Assembly: GCA_016795295.1 (NCBI GenBank)
Contig: JAEUHP010000166.1
Coordinates: 1-32,591, forward strand
Source: Planctomycetota bacterium
GTDB lineage: Bacteria; Planctomycetota; UBA1135; UBA2386
Direction: 5' to 3'
DNA length: 32,591 bases
Under the pieces are notes generated by a model. That model worked only from the letters and a program-made list of their open reading frames with translations. It made no database searches and was not told where the DNA came from. Every line of letters starts with the position of its first letter. Position 1 is the first letter of the stretch. A program made the position numbers and the translations under genes. Of this stretch, positions 26,704 through 32,591 are shown one piece after another.

Positions 26704-29700
26704 CTAACGCCCGGCCGCGCCGCGGCCACCTGCGCCGCGGCCCTGGCCCGCCCCGTTCTGGCCCGGCGCGGCCGGCGCGGCGGCCCCTGGCGCGCTGGGT
26801 TTGCCCGCCTCGAGCTGCACGCCGCTGAGCCCCGCAGGGCCCACGGTGACCGGGATGCCGCTGCGTTCGCGCCCGCGCACGGTCAGCACCAGCAGGTAAT
26901 TGCCCGGCACCACGGCTTCGAACTGGAACGCGCCGTTCTGCAGCCGCGCGACGGGCTGGCCACCGCCGAAGTCGCGCCCCGCATTGCCCTGGATCTCGGC
27001 CAGGGCCGTGGCGCCGGCGTGCAGCGCCACCATGCCCTGCAGTTCGGCCGGGTTGGCGTCGGTGCAGGTCACGGTGCCCTGCACCACCGCCGTCCACAGG
27101 CTGATGGCGACGTCGGTGGTGCGGTCGGCCACCACCACCACTTCCTGCTCCTGGCTGGCGCTGCCGCGGCGGCCGCCCTGCGCGCGCAGTCGGTAGGTGC
27201 CGGCGGGCACTTCTTCGAGGTGGAACCGCCCCGAGCTCGCCACGGTGGCCTGCAGCGAACGGCCGCCCATCATGCCGCCCCACATGCCGCGGCCGCCGCC
27301 TGGCCCGCCCGGGCCGCGGCGCTCGTTGTTGCCCGCATCGGCGCCGTCGTCGAGCCGCGTCAGTTCGACCTGGAAGCCGGTCGCCGGAGCGCCGTTGTGT
27401 TGCACCGAGCCGGTCACTTCGCCGAGCTGCGGCCGCAGCACGGTCGGATCGCAGCGCGCGGTGTCGCCGCCGCGCACCTCGACGTCGGCGGCCAACGTGC
27501 CGGCGAAGAACTGCGGGCCCAGCTCGCGCATCAGTTCTTGGGGCGAACCGATCCAGCTGCGCACGAGGTACTTGCCGGGTGCCAGGTCGGCGATCCGGTA
27601 GGCGCCGTCCGGCTCGACGTTGACGCTGCGGAAGGGGCCGCCACCGCCCGGACCGCCACCGCCCGGCCCGCCGCCGCCGAACATGCCCATCATGCCGCCG
27701 CGGCCGCGGCCCATGGCGCCGAGGTCGAGCGGCACGGCGGCGACGCGCACCGCCGCGTGGTCCTTGCCGACGCCGCGCACGGTGCCGGCGATCGCGCCGA
27801 GCTTGGTGAGGGCCAGTTGGAAGTCGGAGCGGTCGGCCGCGAGCTCGAACGGCTCCATCGAATGTGCGGCAAAACCCTTGGCCTCGGCAGTGAGGCGGAA
27901 GGTGCCGCGCGGCACGTGCCGGATCACGAATTCGCCGGTGGCGTCGGTGGTGGCTTCGAGCTGCACCATGGCGCCGGCGGCGAAGCGCTGCCAATCGCGG
28001 CCCACGGCGGCGAAGTCGACGTTGGCCAGATCGCCGCCAGGGTTGTTGTCCTGGTTGCCACCGCGCCTCCTGCTACGCATGGCGTTTTCCGCAGTCGATG
28101 CGCTGCGCAGTTCGACCTTGGCCCCTGCCAGCGGTTCGCCGCGGTCGTCGAGCACCACGCCCGCCACGTAGACGCCGCGGTCGAGCCCTGCCTGCACGGT
28201 GGGGATCCCGGCCCCGGCGCGTACTTCGACCTCGGCCGAGCGGAAGCGGGCGTGGTCGGGCGACTGCACGTGCACTTCGTAGACGCCTTCCTGCAGGCCG
28301 GTGGCAACGAAGGTGCCGTCGGGGTGATTCTCCGGCTTGCCGAGGTCGCGCGCCAGGCCGCCCGGTCCGCCCTGGCGGCCGCCGTTGTCTTCGTTGCCGC
28401 CGCGACCGCCCTGGCCCGGGCGCCGCTGGTCCCGCGGGTCGCGGAACGACGCCCGCAGCGCATCGATCTGGCTGCGCAGCTGCTGCCGGGTGGCATCGTC
28501 CAGGTTCGGTTCGCCCATGCGCGCCATCAGCGCCTGGATGTCGACTTCACCCTGGCCGGCCTGGGGCAGGCCGCGCAGGCGCACGGCGCGGAAGGCGAAG
28601 CGGGTCACCGGTTGGCCGTCCACCGAGTCCAGGGCGGTGCCGGCGATGCGCAGGCCGTCCTGCATGGCAATCTGCAGCGGCTGGCCGGTGGTCACGTCGA
28701 CGTTCTCGAGCTGGTGGTCGAGGAAGCCGTCGGCGCGGCTCTCGACGCGCATCGGCACGCCGGGCAGGTGGTCGAGGAAGAAGCGGCCCTGGGCATCGGT
28801 GGTGGCGGTGTGCTCGCGGCCGAAGTTGCGCCAGTCCTGGCCGCGCCCGCCGCGCCCGCCATTGCCATTCCCGGCACCGGGACCAGCCTGCCCATTGCCC
28901 GACGGTCCATTGCCCGACGGTGGCGTGCCGCGCAGCGTCACTTCGGCCTTGGCGATCGGCTGGCCGGCCGTGGTGCGCACATACCCGGTCACTTCGTAGC
29001 CCGGGCCGAGCCGGATGTCGTCCAGGTTCGCCTGCTGGTCCTCTTCGATGGCGAACGTGCTCGAGCGGCCCTCGGTGTGCTTCGCCGCCGTGGCACTCAG
29101 GCTCCAGTCGCCCGCCGGCAGGTGCGGGCCGCGGAAGTAGCCGTTCGGGTCGGTCTTCAGCTCCGCGAGCAGGTTGTCGCGGTTGCGCAGCAGGCGGAAG
29201 CGGTTGGTGTTCTCGGGCGAGAGCTTCAGCACCGCACTCGGGATGCCGTTGCCCTCGAGGTCGGTGACCCGGCCGAGCACGCCGCCGCCGTGCATGAGCT
29301 GCAGGTCGCCGAGGTCGGTTTCGGCGGCCACCTGGCCGAGGTCACGGTCGAACAGGCCGGGGGCGTGTTGGCCGTGGGCGACCTGCAGGGACACGCGCAG
29401 GTTGCGGAACGCCTGGCCCTGGAAGGCGAAGCGGCCCTCGCGGTCGGTCTGCACCGGGTCGGGCACCCGGCGGGTGCGGTTGTTGCCGCCGGGGCCACCG
29501 CCCGGACCCTGCCGCTGGCCGCTGCGGCCGAAGTCGAGCCATACGGTGGCGCCGGCCACCGGGCCCTGGAACTTGTCGACCACGCGGCCGCGCAGCAGCA
29601 CGGCGACCCGCGCTTCGTCGTCGGCGCCCTGGAAACCGCTGTCGGCGACGGCCGTGCGCTCCACGCTGGGGCTGCCGGCCAAGTCGGCGCCTTCGCCGTC

Positions 29701-29847
29701 GGTGGTGCTCGCAACCTCTTGTTCGTCCCGCTCCTGCCAGCGGCGGATCGGGGCTTCGTCGTCGCCGGCCAGGGTTGCCAGCCAGAGGCCGCCGCCGGCG
29801 CACAGGAGGAGGCCGCCGAGCAGGACTGCGAGGGTGGGTTTCTGCAT
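26704..29847 (-). CDS. Large membrane-anchored protein with about eight carboxypeptidase-regulatory-like repeats
   Basis: This 1047-residue protein has an N-terminal membrane anchor (residues about 5-27). Roughly eight beta-sandwich modules of the CarboxypepD_reg type follow, starting near residues 86, 191, 286, 410, 560, 690, 810 and 930. Examples are RGRVVDKFQGPVAGATV, LGRVTDLEGNGIPSAV, TGYVRTTAGQPIAKAEV and AGVVLDDRGEPLAGAKV. Between them lie Gly/Asn/Arg-rich low-complexity inserts, and the C-terminus is Gly/Ala-rich. No catalytic residues are seen. Such modules often serve as stalks or carbohydrate- and protein-binding units on the cell surface. ATG 29847 is directly before the anchor. 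A probable co-transcribed partner follows 17 bp downstream. The function is not known. Confidence 0.78.
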   Translation of the reverse strand: MQKPTLAVLLGGLLLCAGGGLWLATLAGDDEAPIRRWQERDEQEVASTTDGEGADLAGSPSVERTAVADSGFQGADDEARVAVLLRGRVVDKFQGPVAGATVWLDFGRSGQRQGPGGGPGGNNRTRRVPDPVQTDREGRFAFQGQAFRNLRVSLQVAHGQHAPGLFDRDLGQVAAETDLGDLQLMHGGGVLGRVTDLEGNGIPSAVLKLSPENTNRFRLLRNRDNLLAELKTDPNGYFRGPHLPAGDWSLSATAAKHTEGRSSTFAIEEDQQANLDDIRLGPGYEVTGYVRTTAGQPIAKAEVTLRGTPPSGNGPSGNGQAGPGAGNGNGGRGGRGQDWRNFGREHTATTDAQGRFFLDHLPGVPMRVESRADGFLDHQLENVDVTTGQPLQIAMQDGLRIAGTALDSVDGQPVTRFAFRAVRLRGLPQAGQGEVDIQALMARMGEPNLDDATRQQLRSQIDALRASFRDPRDQRRPGQGGRGGNEDNGGRQGGPGGLARDLGKPENHPDGTFVATGLQEGVYEVHVQSPDHARFRSAEVEVRAGAGIPTVQAGLDRGVYVAGVVLDDRGEPLAGAKVELRSASTAENAMRSRRRGGNQDNNPGGDLANVDFAAVGRDWQRFAAGAMVQLEATTDATGEFVIRHVPRGTFRLTAEAKGFAAHSMEPFELAADRSDFQLALTKLGAIAGTVRGVGKDHAAVRVAAVPLDLGAMGRGRGGMMGMFGGGGPGGGGPGGGGPFRSVNVEPDGAYRIADLAPGKYLVRSWIGSPQELMRELGPQFFAGTLAADVEVRGGDTARCDPTVLRPQLGEVTGSVQHNGAPATGFQVELTRLDDGADAGNNERRGPGGPGGGRGMWGGMMGGRSLQATVASSGRFHLEEVPAGTYRLRAQGGRRGSASQEQEVVVVADRTTDVAISLWTAVVQGTVTCTDANPAELQGMVALHAGATALAEIQGNAGRDFGGGQPVARLQNGAFQFEAVVPGNYLLVLTVRGRERSGIPVTVGPAGLSGVQLEAGKPSAPGAAAPAAPGQNGAGQGRGAGGRGAAGR
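27631..27681 (-). repeat. Near-perfect 15-bp repeats encoding GGGGP units
   Basis: Inside the large surface-protein gene, 15-bp units of CCGCCACCGCCCGGA type (plus strand) encode FGGGGPGGGGPGGGGPF at about residues 722-738. Unit length is a multiple of three, so copy number can vary without breaking the frame. Confidence 0.7.
28892..28921 (-). repeat. Exact 15-bp direct repeat in the large surface-protein gene
   Basis: CCATTGCCCGACGGT occurs twice in immediate succession (28892-28906, 28907-28921), encoding the repeated PSGNG of a Gly/Asn-rich linker at about residues 309-319. The repeat keeps the reading frame. Confidence 0.85.
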
Positions 29848-30094
29848 GAGTGGGGTCACTGCGGTGCTGGACCGCGAGCCACCTATTACGGCACGGCATC
29901 GACTTTGCCGACAGCAAGGCGCTGTAACGACTTCGCACGGCGATTGTCCCTGGGGTGGTACGAATGCCACGCCGGGCCACGGCTGCCCGCCACCCCGGGG
30001 GGGCCTTGGCAGGCGCCGCGGTCCCTGCGAAGCTGCTGCGATCGCATCCTTCCGCAAGCGCTGGCTGGCTGTCGGGCTGTGGGGCCTCGTTGCC
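29848..30094. other. Divergent region with uncertain start of the hydrolase gene
   Basis: This interval separates the large surface-protein gene from the alpha/beta hydrolase. Its last 50 bases read, in the hydrolase frame, as a convincing signal peptide (SFRKRWLAVGLWGLVAMG), but no ATG, GTG or TTG lies between the GTG at 29864 and the ATG at 30095. I see no clear promoter hexamers for either side. Confidence 0.4.
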
Positions 30095-31336
30095 ATGGGC
30101 CCGTGCCCGCCATTGGCCGCGCAGGTGGAGCCAGCGGCCGCGGTCCCGGCCGACTTGCAAGCCGCGGTCGAACAGTATCTGGCCGAGCGCGAAGACGCCG
30201 CCGCCGCGACCCTGCTCACCACCCTGCTGCTGCGCCCCGACGCCCACGCCAGTGCGGTCGCAGCCGCCCTGGCGGCTGCGCCGGCCGCCCTCGCCGCGCG
30301 CATGGACTTGTCGGTGCCTTGGTGCGACCAGATCGTGCAGGCGGCGGTGTTCGTGCCACCCGGCCACACGCGCAGTGCGCCGCCTTTGCCGATCCTGCTG
30401 GTGCCCGGCGGCAACGACGGCGCATTGGCGGCGATGCACCTCGGCAACACCATCCGCATGTACTTCGTGGGCCTCTACACGCCGCCGGAGTTCTCGGACG
30501 AGATGCGCGATGGCTACCTGAAAGTACTCCGGGCCGGCGCACACCTGGCCAACGGCGATCTCGGGCGCCTGTGGATCGGGGGGTTCTCCTGGGCGGGACA
30601 CAGTGCGATCGACACGGCGCTCCACCGGCCGGGCACGCTGTGCGGCAACATCCCCACGGGTGGCGGGCCGCGGCGGCAGCACTTCCGTCTGCTGCGGCAC
30701 CTCGAAGGCGTGGCGACGCTGTCGTTCTGCGGCGGCAAGGACGACCCCGAACTGCTCTGGAACCTGCGCGAACTGGCGCGCATCGCACCAGGGCTGAAGA
30801 TCCCGGCCGTGGTCACGATCGATCCGGAGCGCGGCCACCAACTGCCCCTGCTTGGCATGGACGGGATCGGGGCCCACATCGAGCGCAGCCGGCCGCGGCC
30901 GCTGGCACTGCCAAGGGAAGGCGCGCTGCTGGCGGAGGTGGCGAAGGTTGCTTCGCCCTACCTGCGCATCGATGCAATCGACGCGGCCCGGGTGCGGATC
31001 CCGGCCCAGGTGCAGGTGGGGGCGAAGGCGTCGCCGGACGAGCAGCGGCGCGCGATCCTGCGGTCGATGGAAGGCAAGGTGGTGAAGCTGGTCTGGCGGT
31101 TGGAGGAGAAGGTGGGGGAGCGGGTGCTGACGCTCACGGGCGACGGGGTGCAGCAGGCGACGGTGTTCTTGCGGGGGCCGACGTTCGGCGCGGGGGACAA
31201 AGTGACGATCCGGGTGGGCAGCAGGGTGGTGGCGACGGGGCCTCTGGTGGCGGAGGTGCGGTCGATGCTGGAGGACGCGCGGTACTCGGGGAATCGAACG
31301 GCTCCGGCGTTGCGGCGGGTGGTGGTGACGTTCTGA
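30095..31336 (+). CDS. Secreted alpha/beta hydrolase (esterase-like)
   Basis: From ATG 30095 the product is 413 residues. ILLVPGGNDG (oxyanion region), GGFSWAGHSA (nucleophile Ser), SFCGGKDDPELLW (likely Asp) and DPERGHQLP (His) form the order Ser-Asp-His of an alpha/beta hydrolase, similar in style to PHB-depolymerase or esterase-like enzymes. The C-terminal about 150 residues (VRIPAQVQVGAKASPDEQRR onward) form an extra domain. The frame extends upstream through a good signal peptide that lacks a standard start codon, so the true start may be a rare codon such as ATC 30041, or GTG 29864 or ATG 29846. From about 31060 codon choice shifts to G-ending codons. The substrate is unknown. Confidence 0.65.
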   Translation: MGPCPPLAAQVEPAAAVPADLQAAVEQYLAEREDAAAATLLTTLLLRPDAHASAVAAALAAAPAALAARMDLSVPWCDQIVQAAVFVPPGHTRSAPPLPILLVPGGNDGALAAMHLGNTIRMYFVGLYTPPEFSDEMRDGYLKVLRAGAHLANGDLGRLWIGGFSWAGHSAIDTALHRPGTLCGNIPTGGGPRRQHFRLLRHLEGVATLSFCGGKDDPELLWNLRELARIAPGLKIPAVVTIDPERGHQLPLLGMDGIGAHIERSRPRPLALPREGALLAEVAKVASPYLRIDAIDAARVRIPAQVQVGAKASPDEQRRAILRSMEGKVVKLVWRLEEKVGERVLTLTGDGVQQATVFLRGPTFGAGDKVTIRVGSRVVATGPLVAEVRSMLEDARYSGNRTAPALRRVVVTF

Positions 31337-31341
31337 GCGGT

Positions 31342-31367
31342 GGGGGGGCTGGAGCGGGGGGCTGGGG
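31342..31367 (+). other. G-rich tract able to form a G-quadruplex
   Basis: Runs of seven (31342-31348), six (31356-31361) and four (31364-31367) G residues lie on the coding strand between the hydrolase stop and the HD-domain start; the seven-G run can supply two G3 tracts. This meets the usual four-tract rule. Confidence 0.5.
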
Positions 31368-31380
31368 TTAGAGTAGTGGC

Positions 31381-31896
31381 ATGGACCCACGCTGCCCGGT
31401 CATCGTGCAGAAGGCGCTGCACGTGGTGCGGGGGTGCTTCCGTTTGGATCTGGGGCACGGGATCCATGGGTTGCCGCATTGGAGTCGGGTGTTCTGGCAC
31501 GGGCGGGCGCTGGCGGGGGAGCTGGGGGTGGATCCGTGTCTGGTGGCGTGGTTCGCCTTTTTGCATGACAGCCAGCGTTGGGACGATGGGGTCGATGCGG
31601 GGCATGGGGGGCGGGCGGCGGACTTCGCGGTTGGGCTGCGGCGGCGCGGGGTGCTGACGGAGCTGGATGGGCGGGGGTTCGAGCAGCTGTGTGAGGCGAT
31701 GCGGTTGCACAGCGAAGGGCACACGGAGAGCGAGCCTGGGATCGTGGTGTGTTGGGACGCGGATCGGCTGGATCTTGGGCGGGTGGGGATCACGCCGGTG
31801 CCGCATCGGCTGTGCAGCGAGCCGGCGCGGGAGCCGGGGCGGATCGAACGTGCGCTGCGGATGAGTCGGGCGGTGGGGCGGAGGGGGAGGGGGTGA
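31381..31896 (+). CDS. HD-domain phosphohydrolase-like protein
   Basis: This 171-residue protein carries the metal-binding pattern of the HD superfamily: His33 in GLPHWSRV, His62-Asp63 in FLHDSQRWDDG, His109 in HSEGH, and a final Asp in CWDADRLDLGRVG. HD proteins hydrolyse phosphate bonds in nucleotides; here the target cannot be told. The codon use is strikingly G-ending (GGG, CGG, GTG) compared with the C-rich third positions of the core genes. The gene is bracketed by G-quadruplex-type tracts. The start at ATG 31381 has no obvious ribosome binding site. Confidence 0.7.
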   Translation: MDPRCPVIVQKALHVVRGCFRLDLGHGIHGLPHWSRVFWHGRALAGELGVDPCLVAWFAFLHDSQRWDDGVDAGHGGRAADFAVGLRRRGVLTELDGRGFEQLCEAMRLHSEGHTESEPGIVVCWDADRLDLGRVGITPVPHRLCSEPAREPGRIERALRMSRAVGRRGRG

Positions 31897-31920
31897 GGGG
31901 CTGGTGGGGGTGCATCGGGG
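31883..31920 (+). other. G-quadruplex-type tract at the end of the HD-domain gene
   Basis: Five G-runs of 4-5 bases (31883-31887, 31889-31893, 31897-31900, 31906-31910, 31917-31920) are separated by loops of 1-6 bases. The stop codon (31894-31896) lies inside the tract. The RNA would carry the G-rich strand and could fold at the transcript's 3' end. Confidence 0.6.
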
Positions 31921-31949
31921 ACGGGTCTAAGGCACCCGTTGCACGTGCA
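31921..31949. repeat. Paired palindromes, REP-like
   Basis: ACGGGT (31921-31926) and ACCCGT (31934-31939) form a hairpin with a 7-base loop, followed directly by the perfect palindrome TGCACGTGCA (31940-31949). The compact pair resembles repetitive extragenic palindromes of the kind moved by REP-associated transposases. It lies in the 181-bp gap before the toxin-antitoxin locus. Confidence 0.4.
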
Positions 31950-32046
31950 CGGCGTGGTTCTTGGCGGGGGGGGCTGGCGCCGATGGACGCTGGGGGTGTG
32001 CATCTGGACAGGTTCCTTCCGTGGGCGCCCGCCGACGGTCTGTTGC

Positions 32047-32071
32047 AGTGTAACTACACTGTGACTACAGT
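32047..32071 (+). promoter_or_regulatory. Twin-palindrome operator and promoter of brnTA
   Basis: Two 14-bp palindromes, AGTGTAACTACACT (32047-32060) and ACTGTGACTACAGT (32058-32071), overlap by three bases, giving an 11-bp period, about one helical turn. They also form an 11-bp direct repeat. A weak -35 (TTGCAG, 32043-32048) and -10 (TACAGT, 32066-32071), 17 bp apart, are covered by them. This is the layout expected for an antitoxin such as BrnA that represses its own operon by binding as dimers. Confidence 0.65.
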
Positions 32072-32077
32072 TGGGGC

Positions 32078-32373
32078 ATGGACAAGCTCAGGTTCGCCTG
32101 GGACCCAAGCAAGGCAGCCGCGAATCTGCGGAAGCACGGCGTTTCGTTCGATGAGGCGGAGACGGTCTTCGCCGACGACCACGCGTTGTTGTTGACGACC
32201 CCGACCATTCCCACGAGGAAGACCGCGCCATTCTGCTTGGTCTGAGCGCGCGGCTCCGCATCGTCGTGGTGTGCCACACGCTTCGTGATGACGATCGCAC
32301 GATCCGCATCATCTCGGCGAGGAAGGCGACGAAGCGCGAGCGTGAGCAGTACTTGGAGCATGGGAACCCATGA
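32078..32373 (+). pseudogene. brnT: brnT toxin gene with a frameshift
   Basis: From ATG 32078 the frame encodes a BrnT-type RNase toxin start (FAWDPSKAAANLRKHGVSFD, then EAETVFADDHALLL), but stops early at 32243-32245 after 55 codons. The rest of BrnT (DDPDHSHEEDRAILLGLSAR, then RTIRIISARKATKRERE) continues in another frame from 32197 to the TGA at 32371-32373. One base is missing, or two are extra, at TTGTTGTTGAC (32186-32196). The whole span is 296 bp, one less than a 98-codon gene, the usual BrnT size. It is followed by an intact brnA with an ATGA overlap. Either the toxin is inactivated or this is a sequencing error. Confidence 0.88.
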
Positions 32374-32585
32374 GAAAGGAATACGATTTCCGAGGAGCTC
32401 GGCGAAACCCGTATGCAAAGCGGGTCAAGCGTCAGCTGACGATCCGACTTGACGAAGTGACGGTCTCCTACTTCAAGGAACTGGCGATGGAAGCTGGGCT
32501 GCCATACCAGACCTTGATCAACCTGTACCTTCGGGATTGCGCTTCGTCCGGCCGCCGTTTGGCGATGAGCTGGAAGGCGTCATGA
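32370..32585 (+). CDS. brnA: BrnA-type antitoxin
   Basis: This 71-residue protein reads as a BrnA antitoxin: MRKEYDFRGARRNPYAKRVK, then QLTIRLDEVTVSYFKEL, a ribbon-helix-helix DNA-binding segment, and the family-typical GLPYQTLINLYLRDC. BrnA binds and blocks the BrnT RNase and represses the operon. The start ATG overlaps the end of the brnT frame. GC content is clearly lower than in the core of the window, in keeping with horizontal transfer. The gene is complete and ends six bases before the window edge. Confidence 0.85.
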   Translation: MRKEYDFRGARRNPYAKRVKRQLTIRLDEVTVSYFKELAMEAGLPYQTLINLYLRDCASSGRRLAMSWKAS

Positions 32586-32591
32586 AGGCAG

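Noticed and set aside
26302..31371. A 1689-codon open frame on the plus strand
   Set aside because: It is antisense to the large surface-protein gene, has no domain resemblance and arises from high GC and lack of stop codons on the opposite strand.
32058..32071. Half of a transposon end or attachment site
   Set aside because: The twin palindromes are better explained as an antitoxin operator because they lie over the promoter directly before brnT.

Overview
This is a very GC-rich bacterial chromosome segment with tightly packed, often overlapping genes, few Shine-Dalgarno sites, LPS-related functions (a WaaP-type kinase and an LptF/LptG pair) and large secreted or membrane-anchored proteins made of carboxypeptidase-regulatory-like beta domains with Gly/Pro-rich inserts. 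That mix fits a deep-branching Gram-negative lineage; Planctomycetota is my best guess, but no 16S gene or ribosomal operon is present to prove it. Both edges (about 1-2750 and 31900-32591) look lower in GC and more accessory than the core.

Layout. 1-2750: the tail of a sigma-like regulator, a small secreted Cys-containing protein and a membrane-anchored beta-domain protein. 2826-3886: a LysM lipoprotein overlapping trmO. 3941-6290 (minus): a FlhG/MinD-like ATPase, a tailed HU-family protein and a nitrilase-superfamily amidase. 6534-8460 (plus): three overlapping small membrane-protein genes (a HAMP-like protein, a 97-residue protein and a 388-residue protein that may resemble a pilus accessory protein). 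8482-8557: tRNA-Ala(CGC), followed by a strong hairpin and degenerate 20-bp tandem repeats. 8815-14344: a CoA-metabolism operon with thiolase, 3-hydroxyacyl-CoA dehydrogenase, acyl-CoA dehydrogenase, an SppA-type peptidase and a second, atypical acyl-CoA dehydrogenase. 14332-18174: a double-domain LPS-kinase-like protein facing away from lptF/lptG, which are followed by a 34-residue membrane microprotein. 18265-24950 (minus): an FHA-containing, apparently ATPase-dead relative of sigma-54 activators, then a cysteine desulfurase-like enzyme, mutS and a GNAT-like protein. 25078-25938: a DUF1444/YtpQ-like protein. 25898-29847 (minus): a 1047-residue multi-domain surface protein and a smaller anchored companion. 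30095-31896: an alpha/beta hydrolase and an HD-domain protein flanked by G-quadruplex-type tracts. 32047-32585: a BrnT/BrnA toxin-antitoxin locus whose toxin frame is broken and whose promoter carries a neat twin-palindrome operator.

Best candidates for something new: the FHA regulator that has lost Walker A, Walker B and the GAFTGA loop but kept its DNA-binding end; the tandem LPS-kinase fusion back to back with lptFG plus the LptG-coupled microprotein; the acyl-CoA dehydrogenase with Asp in place of the catalytic Glu beside a normal paralogue; the uncharacterised FlhG-like/HAMP/membrane-protein locus; and the broken brnT with intact brnA and operator. All assignments come from reading translations and motifs by eye; no database search was possible.
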